Source: an uncultured Clostridia bacterium (GTDB lineage Bacteria; Bacillota; Clostridia; Christensenellales; CAG-917). From it: a stretch of 64,000 bases of DNA. Positions 36,202 through 46,244 of the stretch are shown one piece after another. How positions within the stretch are numbered: the stretch's first letter is position 1; every line of letters starts with the position of its first letter. A program made the translations under genes and the position numbers. The stretch is taken from NCBI GenBank assembly GCA_947589475.1, contig CANQBO010000008.1:1-64000 (forward strand), written 5' to 3'. The notes beneath the pieces were generated by a model. It had not been told where the DNA came from and ran no database searches. It was given only the letters and a program-made list of their open reading frames with translations.

Positions 36202-37086
36202 ATGAGTCTTGTTGTGACCGAAGAGTTTCTCGAACAGGTCGAAAGGTTGGAGATGCTCATAGAAAACAACGTAGCGGGCAGATTCGGAGGCAATCATAAG
36301 AGCAAAACTTTCGGTTCCTCCTGCGAATTTGCGGATTTCCGCGACTATATCCCCGGCGACGACATCCAAAAGATCGACTGGAACGCTTTCGCGCGCTTCA
36401 AAAAGTTGTATTTGAGGCTGTACCTCGACGAAAGACAGGTGCACACCAAAATATACATAGATGTCAGCAAGTCGATGTCTTTCGGTAGGGGCAAGAAGGA
36501 TGAGCAGGCGATAAAGCTCGCCGCCGCTTTTGCCTATCTGTCCGTCAGTCAGATGGACAGGGTGTCCATATATCTTATAAGAGGCGGGCAAGTAGAAACG
36601 CTCATCGAGAATATGCTCGGCAAAGAGTCCTATCTCAACTATATCGGCGCGCTGAACGACGTCGTTTTCGACGGCGACGACGCGAGGATCTCCGAAGCTA
36701 TTTTGCCGACATCGGTGGGATACGGCGACGGGCTGTCCATCATAATATCCGATTTCCTCACGGACAGCGACTTTTTCGCCGCGCTCGACCACCTCGCAAG
36801 CAAAAAGAGGGACATACTCTGCATACAGGTGCTCTCAAAAGAGGAGCTTGACCCGCGCGTCAGAGGCAAGATGCACTTCTTCGACAGCGAGGACAGCGGC
36901 AAAGTCTATCGCAAAAACATAAATAAGGAGATCATTCGCGCCTATATGCGCGCGCTTGAATTCGTTACAAACAGGATAGACGGCTACGCCCACGCCGTCG
37001 GCGGGGAATACGCGCTTGTTTCGGCGCAGGAGCCGCTCGGAGACATATTCTTCGACAAACTTATATCGAAGGGGGTGTTCAAATGA
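36202..37086 (+). CDS. DUF58 domain protein
   Basis: A 294-residue protein of the DUF58 family, the usual MoxR partner. The hallmark FADFRDYIPGDDIQKIDWNA is near residue 45 and RLYLDERQVHTKIYIDVSKS follows, a VWA-like strand with a partial MIDAS (DVSKSMSFG). The chain ends with the helical part typical of the family. AAGGA precedes the ATG, 9 bases past moxR, and the stop overlaps the next start by 4 bases. It has no membrane helix, unlike many DUF58 proteins. Confidence 0.92.
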   Translation: MSLVVTEEFLEQVERLEMLIENNVAGRFGGNHKSKTFGSSCEFADFRDYIPGDDIQKIDWNAFARFKKLYLRLYLDERQVHTKIYIDVSKSMSFGRGKKDEQAIKLAAAFAYLSVSQMDRVSIYLIRGGQVETLIENMLGKESYLNYIGALNDVVFDGDDARISEAILPTSVGYGDGLSIIISDFLTDSDFFAALDHLASKKRDILCIQVLSKEELDPRVRGKMHFFDSEDSGKVYRKNINKEIIRAYMRALEFVTNRIDGYAHAVGGEYALVSAQEPLGDIFFDKLISKGVFK

Positions 37087-38930
37087 GTCTGACTTATCCG
37101 CTCGGATTGCTCGTACTTGCCGCGATCCCTCTTTTGATACTTATTTATATCATAAAAAACAAATACACCGAAAAGACGGTGTCCTCGACCTATCTTTGGA
37201 CGCTCAGCGAGCAATTCATCAAAAAGCGCATGCCCATAAGCAGGATCGTCGGCATACTCAGCTTGATATTGCAAATACTTGCCATCATCGTCATCGCGTT
37301 TTCCATCTCGCACCCGTCCTTCGTACTGCCTCGCGCCGCAAGGGAATACTGCTTCATTTTGGACGGTAGCGCCAGCATGACAGCCGAGGAGGGCGGCACA
37401 ACGCGCTTTGAAGCGGGCAAAGACAGAATAGCCTCCATGATCGAGGACTCGACGAAGGGCAGTTTGTATTCGCTTATATATATAGGCAAGAGCGCAGAGA
37501 CGGTGTACAGGGGATATTCGGACAAAGACAGGGCGCTCAGGTTGCTCGACGACCTCGAAGTGGAGTATTGCTCCTCAACAGTCACGGATGCTCTCGGCAT
37601 AGCTCAACAGATCTTTGACGAGAACCCATCTGTGGACGCATATCTCGTCACGGACAAAAAATATGCGCAGGCGGAAAACATACGCGTTATAAACGTTTCA
37701 AGCGGCGGCGACAACTTTGCCGTGTCAAACGTGGGGTATGCGCTCGTGGACGGCAAGCTGAACGTCACTTGCGACCTCATGACCTATGAAAACGCGACTG
37801 CGCTCGATTTGGAGCTTTATCTCGACGGCGCGACGACTGCGACGCTGAAGGGGCAAGCGGAGGTCAAGCCGCTCGTGTCTCTTCCGTACACATTCGTCAT
37901 AGAAGGCAGGACGGAGCTGAAGTCCGCAAGAGTAGTCGTCAAAAATAAGGATATTCAGCCTCTCGACAACGAGGCGATAATTTACAACGTCGACTATGAA
38001 AACTCGTCTAGGACGCTCCTCGTGAGCGATCATCCGTTTTACATACAGGCGGGGCTGATCTCGACGGGCAATTCGCAGATAGACGTCGTGGAGACGAAGG
38101 ATTATACGGATAGGACGGGCTATGACCTCTACATTTTCGACTCCTACACGCCCGCGGAGTTGCCCAAAGACGGAGCGGTATGGTTTTTCGACCCGCGCTC
38201 CAGCCTTGCGGGGACGAATTTCAACTTTCAAGGCGACACCTATCCATCCAAAATGTCCGAGTATTCGAAGTCCACGGCGCACAGCGTACAAGATCTCCTC
38301 GCGGGAGTTTCCAAAAAGGGCTTTACGCTTTCCAAATACGTAAAATGCGGACTTAGCGGCAAGTTTACGTCGCTTTTGACGATAGACAGCAATCCGCTGA
38401 TTTTCGCGGGGCTTAACGCCTACGGCAACAGGGAAGTCGTGTTTGCTTTCGACGTGCACGATTCCGCCACATTCACGCTGTCCGCGGATTACAGCACGCT
38501 TTTGGCGAATTTGCTCAAATATTCCTTCCCGCTCATAATCGACGGCACAAGCTATTATTGCGGCGAAACGCTCGCGATAAACGTTTTGCCGGGGACGGAC
38601 AGCATAGTGGTCAAGTCCCCGACGGGCAAGGAGCACTATCCCGATACGAACGTGGACGTCAGCGAGTACGAGCTTGACGAGGCGGGAAGCTACACCGTCA
38701 CGATCACGATGAAGGACAAGTCCGTCAGGACTTTCAACGTATATGCGTCCATTCCCGAGGACGAACGCGCCCCCGCGGTCAGCGAGAAAATGCTTTTGAT
38801 ACGCGGTACGGCACAAAACAATATGAGAAACGGCATTTACGACGACCTGCTTATCTTCTTCATCGTGCTTGCCGTCGTCGTCATAGCAGATTATGGAGTG
38901 TACTTATATGAGCAGTATCAACTTCGATAA
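37083..38930 (+). CDS. BatA-like membrane protein with VWA domain
   Basis: A 615-residue protein. Two N-terminal hydrophobic segments (about 5-25, 56-76) with the BatA-type start LTYPLGLLVLAAIPLLIL are followed by a VWA domain with the metal site DGSASM near residue 97, and beta-rich domains to about 580. A last hydrophobic helix near 590-608 anchors the C-terminus. Most of the chain should lie outside the membrane. Start and end overlap both neighbours (4 and 23 bases), so translation is coupled. Confidence 0.85.
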   Translation: MSLTYPLGLLVLAAIPLLILIYIIKNKYTEKTVSSTYLWTLSEQFIKKRMPISRIVGILSLILQILAIIVIAFSISHPSFVLPRAAREYCFILDGSASMTAEEGGTTRFEAGKDRIASMIEDSTKGSLYSLIYIGKSAETVYRGYSDKDRALRLLDDLEVEYCSSTVTDALGIAQQIFDENPSVDAYLVTDKKYAQAENIRVINVSSGGDNFAVSNVGYALVDGKLNVTCDLMTYENATALDLELYLDGATTATLKGQAEVKPLVSLPYTFVIEGRTELKSARVVVKNKDIQPLDNEAIIYNVDYENSSRTLLVSDHPFYIQAGLISTGNSQIDVVETKDYTDRTGYDLYIFDSYTPAELPKDGAVWFFDPRSSLAGTNFNFQGDTYPSKMSEYSKSTAHSVQDLLAGVSKKGFTLSKYVKCGLSGKFTSLLTIDSNPLIFAGLNAYGNREVVFAFDVHDSATFTLSADYSTLLANLLKYSFPLIIDGTSYYCGETLAINVLPGTDSIVVKSPTGKEHYPDTNVDVSEYELDEAGSYTVTITMKDKSVRTFNVYASIPEDERAPAVSEKMLLIRGTAQNNMRNGIYDDLLIFFIVLAVVVIADYGVYLYEQYQLR

Positions 38931-41667
38931 TCCATATCTTTTGTTTATTGCTCTGCCGCTTGTGGTGCTGTTTACCGTACCCTTCTTCTTTGCGGTGAGG
39001 AAGAGCAATCTGAACGGACACAATCTTGCGTCCCTCATTTTGCATGTCCTCCTTTCATTTGTCATAGCGTTTGCGGCGGCGGGTACGAACATCAAAACCG
39101 TGCTGTCCGAGACGGACGTCATCGTCGTCGCGGACGTAAGCTATTCGGCAAATAAAAATCTTGACACGATAGACAACTACATCAAGGGCCTCGAACTTCC
39201 CAAAAACACGAAGCTAGGCGTAGTGTGCTTCGGCAAGGACTATGAGCTTTTGTATGCGCTTGGCGATCCTAAGGCTTTCGGGACGGTGAGAAATACGACC
39301 GTCGACGACAGCGAGACGAACATAGCCGAGGCTCTCGAGTATGCTGGCACGCTGTTTGACGAAAACGTCATAAAGCGCGTCGTGCTCATCACGGACGGCA
39401 AGCAGACCGACGAGAGGGACAATTACGCCATACGGCGCGCCGTGAGCGGGCTTAAGACCAAAAACGTCAGAGTGGACGCCATATTCCTGGACGACAACAT
39501 CAAAGCGGACGCAAAAGAGGTGCAGATCTCAAGCGTGGACGTCAACGAAAACACCTACCTCGACAGGGAGGAGGAGGCGGTCGTCAACATTATGACCAGC
39601 GTCGAAACGCAGGCGTTCGTGACGCTGTATTCGGGCGAGACAGAGCTGAAAAAGCGTCCCGTCTCGCTTACGGTCGGAATGAACAACGTGCCGTTTGCGT
39701 TGGATACGTCAAAAGCGGGCGACTTCGATTACAAAGTGGAGGTCGTCGCGGACGACGACGAAAACTCCTACAACAACACCTTCAGCTTTACCCAGACCGT
39801 TGAAGGGGACCTCAAAGTGCTGTTTTTGACCTACTCGTGGAATGACGCGGTGGCGGCGGCGGAGCGCTACGGCAATGCCGCGGAGCTGGATATTTACGAA
39901 AACGATACATCCGTCACGTATTCGGATAAAGAGAGATACATTTCCTCGCTTCCTTCGAATATACATGTGCACAGAGAGAATGTAGACGTGCCTTTCACGG
40001 TCGAGGACCTTTGCAAGTTTGACGAGATCGTGCTTGCAAACGTGGACATAAGCACTTTCAAAAACGACACCATTTTCGTGGAAAGTCTTGACTCGGTCGT
40101 ATCCAAATTCGGCAAGAGCCTCGTCACCATAGGCGATCTCAGGATACAAAACGGCAAATCTGAGGAGCTTAAACGGCTTGAGGACATACTTCCCGTGCGG
40201 TTCAGCAACGACGATACTTTGCCAAAGCTGTTCACAATTGTCATCGACACCTCCTACAGTATGGACTTAGACAGCCGTATGATAAAGCAAAAGATGGTTT
40301 CGAAAGAGCTTGTAGGCATGCTTCAGGAGTCCGACAACATCTGCATAATCGGCTTTGACGGCGATGTGAGGATAATACAAGCTCCTCGCGCCGTGGGCGA
40401 TCCGCAGTCCCTCTACGACATAATCGACGGCATCACGACAAGACAGGGCACCTATATCGGCGTAGGCATGGAAGCGGCGTATGACATGATAAAAAATCTG
40501 CCGTACAGCGACAAGCAGGTCATGCTTATGACAGACGGACTGTCCTATACCGACGCGGAAGACGACCCCGTCACGATCGCGGGCAAGATGTACGAGGACG
40601 ACATAGTCACCTCCGTGATCGACGTGGCGCGTCAAGGCGAGAATGAAAACGGCGAATCCGAAGACCCGACTGCGCAAGCGGCAAAGGCAATGCTCGAGAG
40701 CGTTGCTCAAGCGGGTCACGGCAACTATTATTATTGGCCACCGAGACAACAAGAGATACCCGACGTGCTGTTCGGACAGATCGCGGGCAACCTTAAGGAA
40801 ACCGTCATCGACGGCAGACAGACGACGGTCAACGTCAAGCGGCGCGACGACAAGACGCTGGACGGCATCGACAGGGCGAACATTCCCGACGTGTGGGGCT
40901 ATATCTACAGTTTCGGCAAGGCGAGCGCGACAAATGTGTTGACCTTAAACCATCTTAAGGGCACCGAATATACCGAGCAACCCTTGCTTGCATATTGGAA
41001 TTACGGTTTGGGCAGGGTGTCCACCTTCACAAGTTCGTTCACAGGCAATTGGATGCGCGAGTGGGAAAGCGCTTCGGACGCGGATATATTCTTCGGAAAT
41101 CTGCTTGACGTGAGCGTACCCGAACAAAAATCGGAGTCCCCATACACCGTGACGATAGAGAGGACGGGCAACTATGCGCGCGTGGAGTTGGTCCCCGCGT
41201 CCATAAGGATCTCCACCGTCGCGAGCGTAGAGGTGCGCTTGCCCGACGGCAGCGTCTTAAACGAGGATATGCTGTTTGAAAACGACAGGTATTATCTCGA
41301 GTTTTCGACGGTCGTCACGGGCAAATATACGATAAGTCTGATGTACATCTTCAACGATGTGGCGTATCCGTCAAAGTATTATCTCAATATGGACTACACT
41401 TCGGAGTACAACTCATTCGAGGCATACGACGCTTCCGCGCTCCATAACGCCATAGACGAGGGCGGCACCGTATCGCTGAGCGGCGAACTTGTCATAGAAA
41501 ACGACGAGCGAGAGCTTGGCACGTACACAAACCGCCTCACCGTCCCGCTGTTGATCGCGGCGGTAGTTATATATGTCATTGACATAATAGTGCGCAAGCT
41601 GAAGTGGGAGGACATCGTGAGCTTCTTCGGCTTGAAAAACAAACGGAAAGGAGGCAAAGAACAATGA
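38908..41667 (+). CDS. large membrane protein with two VWA domains
   Basis: A 919-residue protein. The N-terminus repeats the BatA layout (NPYLLFIALPLVVLFTVPFF, then a second helix near 52). A first VWA domain carries VVADVSYSANK near 72, a second carries VIDTSYSMD near 445, each with a MIDAS DxSxS. Between them is a region like the glutamine-amidotransferase-fold part of other VWA proteins (VLFLTYSWNDA, around 310-400). The last helix is near 885. I start it at 38908 after GGAG; an in-frame ATG five codons earlier has no site. It overlaps the upstream gene by 23 bases. Confidence 0.85.
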   Translation: MSSINFDNPYLLFIALPLVVLFTVPFFFAVRKSNLNGHNLASLILHVLLSFVIAFAAAGTNIKTVLSETDVIVVADVSYSANKNLDTIDNYIKGLELPKNTKLGVVCFGKDYELLYALGDPKAFGTVRNTTVDDSETNIAEALEYAGTLFDENVIKRVVLITDGKQTDERDNYAIRRAVSGLKTKNVRVDAIFLDDNIKADAKEVQISSVDVNENTYLDREEEAVVNIMTSVETQAFVTLYSGETELKKRPVSLTVGMNNVPFALDTSKAGDFDYKVEVVADDDENSYNNTFSFTQTVEGDLKVLFLTYSWNDAVAAAERYGNAAELDIYENDTSVTYSDKERYISSLPSNIHVHRENVDVPFTVEDLCKFDEIVLANVDISTFKNDTIFVESLDSVVSKFGKSLVTIGDLRIQNGKSEELKRLEDILPVRFSNDDTLPKLFTIVIDTSYSMDLDSRMIKQKMVSKELVGMLQESDNICIIGFDGDVRIIQAPRAVGDPQSLYDIIDGITTRQGTYIGVGMEAAYDMIKNLPYSDKQVMLMTDGLSYTDAEDDPVTIAGKMYEDDIVTSVIDVARQGENENGESEDPTAQAAKAMLESVAQAGHGNYYYWPPRQQEIPDVLFGQIAGNLKETVIDGRQTTVNVKRRDDKTLDGIDRANIPDVWGYIYSFGKASATNVLTLNHLKGTEYTEQPLLAYWNYGLGRVSTFTSSFTGNWMREWESASDADIFFGNLLDVSVPEQKSESPYTVTIERTGNYARVELVPASIRISTVASVEVRLPDGSVLNEDMLFENDRYYLEFSTVVTGKYTISLMYIFNDVAYPSKYYLNMDYTSEYNSFEAYDASALHNAIDEGGTVSLSGELVIENDERELGTYTNRLTVPLLIAAVVIYVIDIIVRKLKWEDIVSFFGLKNKRKGGKEQ

Positions 41668-42959
41668 GAAAGATCGCAGTCGTGCTTTTGGCAATAATGC
41701 TTTTGAGTATCCTTGTCGGATGCGGCGCGTTTTCGCCCCCCACCGTGCTTCCCGATCCCGTGCCCGGCGGAGAAGGGGGCGGCGAGCAAAAACCCGAAGA
41801 TACGCCCCCGCAGGACGACATTTTTTCCGTGACTCTCGTCATGAACGGACAGCCTTTTTATCCCACGTCCACCATATTCGCGCTCTGGACGGGCGAAGAG
41901 GGCGTGCACAGGGCTGTGTTCAACGAGGAGGGAGTAGCCGAGGCGACGGGGCTTGACGGCGAATATCACGTCACGCTTTCGGGCTTGCCCGTGGGCTACA
42001 CCTACGACCCCAACGGCTATTTCGCAGACAACACGAATATGGACATCACGGTTGAAGTGTTGCATATCATCAGTTCTACCTCGCGCGAAGATACAACTAT
42101 GTACAATAACTGCGTCGGCATAAGTTCGCTTGGCACTTACAGGACGACTCTGACGTCTGCGTCGCATAAGATATGGTTTGAATATACGCCTTCGAAAGGC
42201 GGTATTTATTCCATAGAGTCATGGGTGGATACCACCGAAAATATGGTAAATCCCTATGTGGACATTTACAACGGCACATTTGCATTCAAGCAACTAAATA
42301 GGACGCAAAACGACGGCGGTTCTTCCTCCACCTACACCAAAAACTTCAGGTTCGAGTGGTCCATAACAGCAAGCGAGGTCGGAAATTTGGTCTCGTTCGT
42401 GATATATGCGGACTGCATAGGCAACAACTATCCCGTCACCGTCGATTTCACGATAAAGTACGAGGGCGATGTGCCCGACATCGAAAGCGCATATACAAAG
42501 GTGCACCCCGAAGGTCCCTTCCTTGAAAGTAAAATCCCTCCGAGTGGACAATTCCACTACCTCTATGAGGACAAAGTGCTTTCCGACGACGACATAGTTT
42601 TCAATGAGGACGACGGCTATTATCACATCTACAACTCCGAGACGGGAGAGCAGGGCGCCGTGCTGTACGCGACGATAGGCGCGGGAACGGATATACTTGA
42701 CGGTGAGGGCGCAGGCTTTAAGCATCCTCTCGTAGTGCTCAAATTCGCGGGCTATGACTACTATGAGTTTATTGAGTGGTATGATTTTTACAGCAATACA
42801 GATAAGCGCCACCCCGTCACGGAAGAGCTGAAACAATTCATGTATCTGTATGCGCACTCGCAACACTTCTTCTATGACGGAAACGGCTGGGCGGAGGGAC
42901 TCGGCATCAACAGCACCGAGGAAGATCAATGGCTGTTCAATTGCGGCTATTACATCTGA
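41664..42959 (+). CDS. lipoprotein, last gene of the MoxR-VWA operon
   Basis: A 431-residue lipoprotein with lipobox LSILVGC (Cys near 20), a Pro/Glu/Gly-rich linker, a short beta domain and then a PPC-like or jelly-roll domain (HKIWFEYTPSKGGIYSIESW, near 170). The C-terminal part, with many Tyr and Trp, has no recognised family. The ATG overlaps the preceding stop by 4 bases, so it belongs to the operon and may be the exported client of the MoxR machinery. Confidence 0.75.
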   Translation: MRKIAVVLLAIMLLSILVGCGAFSPPTVLPDPVPGGEGGGEQKPEDTPPQDDIFSVTLVMNGQPFYPTSTIFALWTGEEGVHRAVFNEEGVAEATGLDGEYHVTLSGLPVGYTYDPNGYFADNTNMDITVEVLHIISSTSREDTTMYNNCVGISSLGTYRTTLTSASHKIWFEYTPSKGGIYSIESWVDTTENMVNPYVDIYNGTFAFKQLNRTQNDGGSSSTYTKNFRFEWSITASEVGNLVSFVIYADCIGNNYPVTVDFTIKYEGDVPDIESAYTKVHPEGPFLESKIPPSGQFHYLYEDKVLSDDDIVFNEDDGYYHIYNSETGEQGAVLYATIGAGTDILDGEGAGFKHPLVVLKFAGYDYYEFIEWYDFYSNTDKRHPVTEELKQFMYLYAHSQHFFYDGNGWAEGLGINSTEEDQWLFNCGYYI

Positions 42960-43605
42960 CCCATGGGGGTTTAAGCGGCGGATATGCGCATAGCGCGGTC
43001 TCCCGCAAACGAAAAAATTTACGACATGTGCAAAATGCACCGCAGAGCCTGTTTGAGGCAAGCGGCGCTTTTTGTATGGTTTTTTAAAATCGCGGAGAAA
43101 ATATATCTCTAAAGGCGGCTTTCGAGGCGTTTTGACGCGGCAGTCATAGGGCGATGGGAAAGTGAAAATTCGAGAGCGGCATAAAGGAGCTAATGGGCAG
43201 GGAAAACAGGACGGAACAAGCTTGAAAACGGGCGGAAGTCAAAACGGGAGACGGTTGACAATTTAATTTGTTTGCTATATCATATCTCCATGGGCGCCCT
43301 TGAAAAATTGAGGTCGGGGAAGGTCTCGCGCGCGCCCTCGCGCGAAATTTTCGGGCGTCAAAAGGCTTCGCTAAAAAGGGAAACACTTTTTTTGTCGAGG
43401 GGTGTAACCGAACTAGGCTTTGCACGTATTTTAGTGCGAAGGGCGCGGGAAAGCCGCCTTGGATGGTGACGTCGAAGATATGCGTACGTCTTAGGAAACA
43501 AAGCGCACATGTAGTAAAGTCGATCGTCCAAATGCGGACATAAAAATGCACACGGCGCTTAAATATATCAAGGAAAACAAATTTTTTTCATATAAGGAGT
43601 CGGCT
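42960..43605 (+). promoter_or_regulatory. long leader with strong promoter, no gene seen
   Basis: The first 290 bases hold no recognised feature. TTGACA (43255-43260), 17 bases, TATCAT (43278-43283) is a good promoter. From there to the ATG at 43606 is a leader of about 315 bases, GC-rich at first, with possible hairpins (CGCGCGCGCC near 43327-43336 with nearby CGCG runs). A 59-codon frame starts right at the 5' end but has no ribosome site. Leader RNA or an undetected small RNA are both possible. Confidence 0.45.
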
Positions 43606-44499
43606 ATGACGGAAACAGAACTCATCAACCTGCTCAAGCCTCGTTTCAAGGCGTATCTCGAGGGCGCGTTCAGACAGATCGACCCTACAAAGGCGGCGAT
43701 GGAGTATCGCAAACAGTTGCTTGTCAAGCTTCTCGACCGCTCGCAGGAGCTTCACATCAGAGGCATCGAGGATCCGGAGCTTATTTTCAAGACCGCGATA
43801 GACGAACTTGGCGATATGTCTCAAAACCTCGACAAGTTTGAAAATCGCGAGAAAAACAAGGGCGAAATCAAGCGCAAAGTGTCAATGGGCACTATAATCG
43901 CGATGGCGATAATCGCGCTTTTCGGTCTGCTTTATGTCATAGCGGGCGCGACGACAAATCTGTGGCATCCGCTTTGGCTCGTGTTGCTTTTCGGCATATT
44001 TGTCAGCGCAACGGTGCTTTTGACATTTGCGGGAATAAAGCTCTTCAAAAAGCACAAGATCATACCCATCAGAATAATGCTTGTCGCAATCGAAGTTATG
44101 CTTTCCGTGTTTGTATTTCTCGTGTTGCAGATACTCTTCAATATAAACGGCAGTTGGCTCGTATTCCTCGCCATGGTCGCGCTGATATTCGGCGTGGACA
44201 CCGCCATAGCATTCCTTTTGGGCGACAAGACGAAGTGGATAGAATTTCCCATCTTCATCGAGGTGTTGTGCGTCATGCTTTACGTCATTTTGGGCATAGC
44301 GCTCGACCCGCTCAACCATGTGGCTTCCATATGGCACCCGGGTTGGATAATGTGCCTCGCGGGAGTAGGCGTCGCCATTGTCGAGCTTATCGTATTCCTC
44401 GTAAACAGGGCGCGCCTCAATGCTAAGATGGAAGAGGAAAGGGAAGAGGATCTCAACCAAAAGACGGACGAGTCATATTGGACAGAGTGGGACGACTGA
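43606..44499 (+). CDS. membrane protein with HAAS-like N-terminal domain
   Basis: A 297-residue protein. The first about 85 residues form a helical, charged domain (RKQLLVKLLDRSQELHIRGI, ELIFKTAIDELGDM) like the HAAS or DUF1700-type domain that often fronts small membrane proteins. Six to seven hydrophobic segments follow (about 95 to 275), and an acidic tail ends it. No transport or enzyme motif is seen. AAGGAG precedes the ATG at 43606. The next gene follows after 40 bases on the same strand. Confidence 0.75.
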   Translation: MTETELINLLKPRFKAYLEGAFRQIDPTKAAMEYRKQLLVKLLDRSQELHIRGIEDPELIFKTAIDELGDMSQNLDKFENREKNKGEIKRKVSMGTIIAMAIIALFGLLYVIAGATTNLWHPLWLVLLFGIFVSATVLLTFAGIKLFKKHKIIPIRIMLVAIEVMLSVFVFLVLQILFNINGSWLVFLAMVALIFGVDTAIAFLLGDKTKWIEFPIFIEVLCVMLYVILGIALDPLNHVASIWHPGWIMCLAGVGVAIVELIVFLVNRARLNAKMEEEREEDLNQKTDESYWTEWDD

Positions 44500-44539
44500 G
44501 CGCACGATCGCGCATTTAAGAATATAATGAGGAGATAAA

Positions 44540-45847
44540 ATGCCTATTTCGTCAAAAAAGAAACTCAAAGCCGAGATATGGGACAGAATGCAATTTCTGT
44601 TTCGCAACTACTATGACCGCATGGTCCATCTCAAGCTTGTCTATGACGGCAAGCTTGACATTTCCGTTTTGAAGCAGGTCATAGTGTATATGATCGAAAA
44701 AGCGCCCGTGTTGCATTCGAGTTTCAACACGACCGTGCTCGAGCCGTATTGGAAGAAGGAAGATTATACAATTGACGACATCTTGACCGTCACCGAGACG
44801 GATGACGCGGACAGGGACGCGGACGTGTTTCTTTCGGGCACGATACCCTATGACAACAACGTGCAGATGAAGATCGCCGTTTTCGAGCAGAAAACCGAGG
44901 CGGGCATAAAGACCGTGCTTGCGCTCAGAGAAAACCACATGTGCATGGATGGCGGCGACCTCAAATATTTCATAGTCACGCTTGTGCAAAATTACAATCG
45001 TCTCAAAAACGGCGCGTACGGCGAGATAGGGATGAAGTCAGGCTCGCGCAGTCTGGATCAGATCTATTCCAAATTCGAGGGCGACGACTTAAAACATGCG
45101 CGCGGGCTGTACAAGAACATCGCAAAGAGTCAGGACCATGTGGGCTTTCCTTGGAGCGCTCCCTCCGACAGCGACGAAAACCGCATAATCCGTCGCGAGA
45201 TAGACGAGGAGCATTTTGCCGCTCTGCGCGCAACATCCAAAAAACTCGGAATAACGATAAACGACGCTGTCATGGCGATCACTTTCCGCTCTCTCTACGA
45301 CCTGTGCGGGCTTAAGGACGACGACAGCCTCACGGTCTCCTGCGCTATAGACTTGCGCAAACACATCGTCGAGGGCGGGGCAAAGGGTGGTCTCACCAAC
45401 CACACCGCGTGGCTGGCTTGCCGCACTCTCGAGAGGGGCGCTACTATGCAGGACACTGTCGTCAACGTCATCCGCTCCATGAAAAACTTCAAACGCGACA
45501 AGTTTTCGGGGCTGTACTCGCTTCCGCTTTTGAAGCTCGCCTATACCATACTTCCGCAGGACGTCGCCGAGATCGCGATAAAGCTCGGCTATGACAATCC
45601 ATTGCTCGCGGTCAGCAATATGGGACAGCTCGACGACAAGGGCATGAGCTTCGAGGGACTGACGCTGAAGAGCGGCTTCATTTCGGGCGCGACGAAGTAT
45701 AAACCGTTCTTCCTCATGTCCGTCACGACCCTGCTTGGCAGAATGACGCTTTCCACGGCGATACGCGGCTCCGCGCCCGACGTCGCCGTTGCCAACAAAT
45801 ATTTCGACCTTTTCGAGAAGTATCTCGACGAGTTCGTAAAGATTTGA
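44540..45847 (+). CDS. condensation-domain family acyltransferase
   Basis: A 435-residue enzyme of the chloramphenicol acetyltransferase/condensation superfamily. The catalytic HxxxDG is HMCMDGG at about 132-138. The later DFGWG-like position is not clear, but the SCAIDLRKHI and LLAVSNMG segments fit alcohol acetyltransferase or PapA5-like proteins. It is free-standing: no carrier protein or adenylation gene is near, so it more likely transfers an acyl group to an alcohol or sugar lipid than joins peptides. GAGGAG precedes the ATG. A terminator follows. Confidence 0.82.
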   Translation: MPISSKKKLKAEIWDRMQFLFRNYYDRMVHLKLVYDGKLDISVLKQVIVYMIEKAPVLHSSFNTTVLEPYWKKEDYTIDDILTVTETDDADRDADVFLSGTIPYDNNVQMKIAVFEQKTEAGIKTVLALRENHMCMDGGDLKYFIVTLVQNYNRLKNGAYGEIGMKSGSRSLDQIYSKFEGDDLKHARGLYKNIAKSQDHVGFPWSAPSDSDENRIIRREIDEEHFAALRATSKKLGITINDAVMAITFRSLYDLCGLKDDDSLTVSCAIDLRKHIVEGGAKGGLTNHTAWLACRTLERGATMQDTVVNVIRSMKNFKRDKFSGLYSLPLLKLAYTILPQDVAEIAIKLGYDNPLLAVSNMGQLDDKGMSFEGLTLKSGFISGATKYKPFFLMSVTTLLGRMTLSTAIRGSAPDVAVANKYFDLFEKYLDEFVKI

Positions 45848-45878
45848 AAAAATAAGTCAAAACTCACTACGTTTGTGC

Positions 45879-45927
45879 AAAAACGCCCCGCTTTTCGCGA
45901 GAAATTTTGAAAAGCGAGGGCGTTTTA
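45879..45927 (+). terminator. terminator after acyltransferase gene
   Basis: AAAACGCCC and CGCTTTT pair with AAAAGCG and GGGCGTTTT across a loop (45879-45927); T-rich sequence follows. Confidence 0.75.
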
Positions 45928-46244
45928 ATGGTTTTTTTGCGACAGCTTGATTTTTGCCGCGCTTTGAATGCATACGATAAAGTCTTTTCTCGCTTTATTT
46001 CAATATGGCGGTTGCGCTGCTCGACGCGATCGGATTTTGACTTCGGACAAGATGTTCCCTCCCCGCTTCATACGATGAAAATGTCGTCTTTTACAGTATT
46101 TTCCCGCATGAGATCATATGAAACGCCGCGCCTTTTGCGACAAAATTTTCAAAATGACGCAAATACTTAAATAGTTCTTGAAATGCAAAAGTCATTGTGA
46201 TAAAATTATTTTAGTATAATATTCAACAAGGGGAGACAAAAATT
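45928..46244 (+). promoter_or_regulatory. gene-free stretch with esterase promoter
   Basis: No gene is seen in this 317-base gap. TTGAAA (46178-46183), 17 bases, TAAAAT (46201-46206) is the likely promoter, with a second TATAAT at 46215-46220. Confidence 0.6.

Noticed and set aside
35086..36792. 568-codon minus-strand frame opposite moxR and DUF58
   Set aside because: Spans two well-supported genes on the other strand and lacks any motif.
43144..43551. 135-codon minus-strand frame in the long leader
   Set aside because: No ribosome site or recognisable feature, and it crosses the strong plus-strand promoter.
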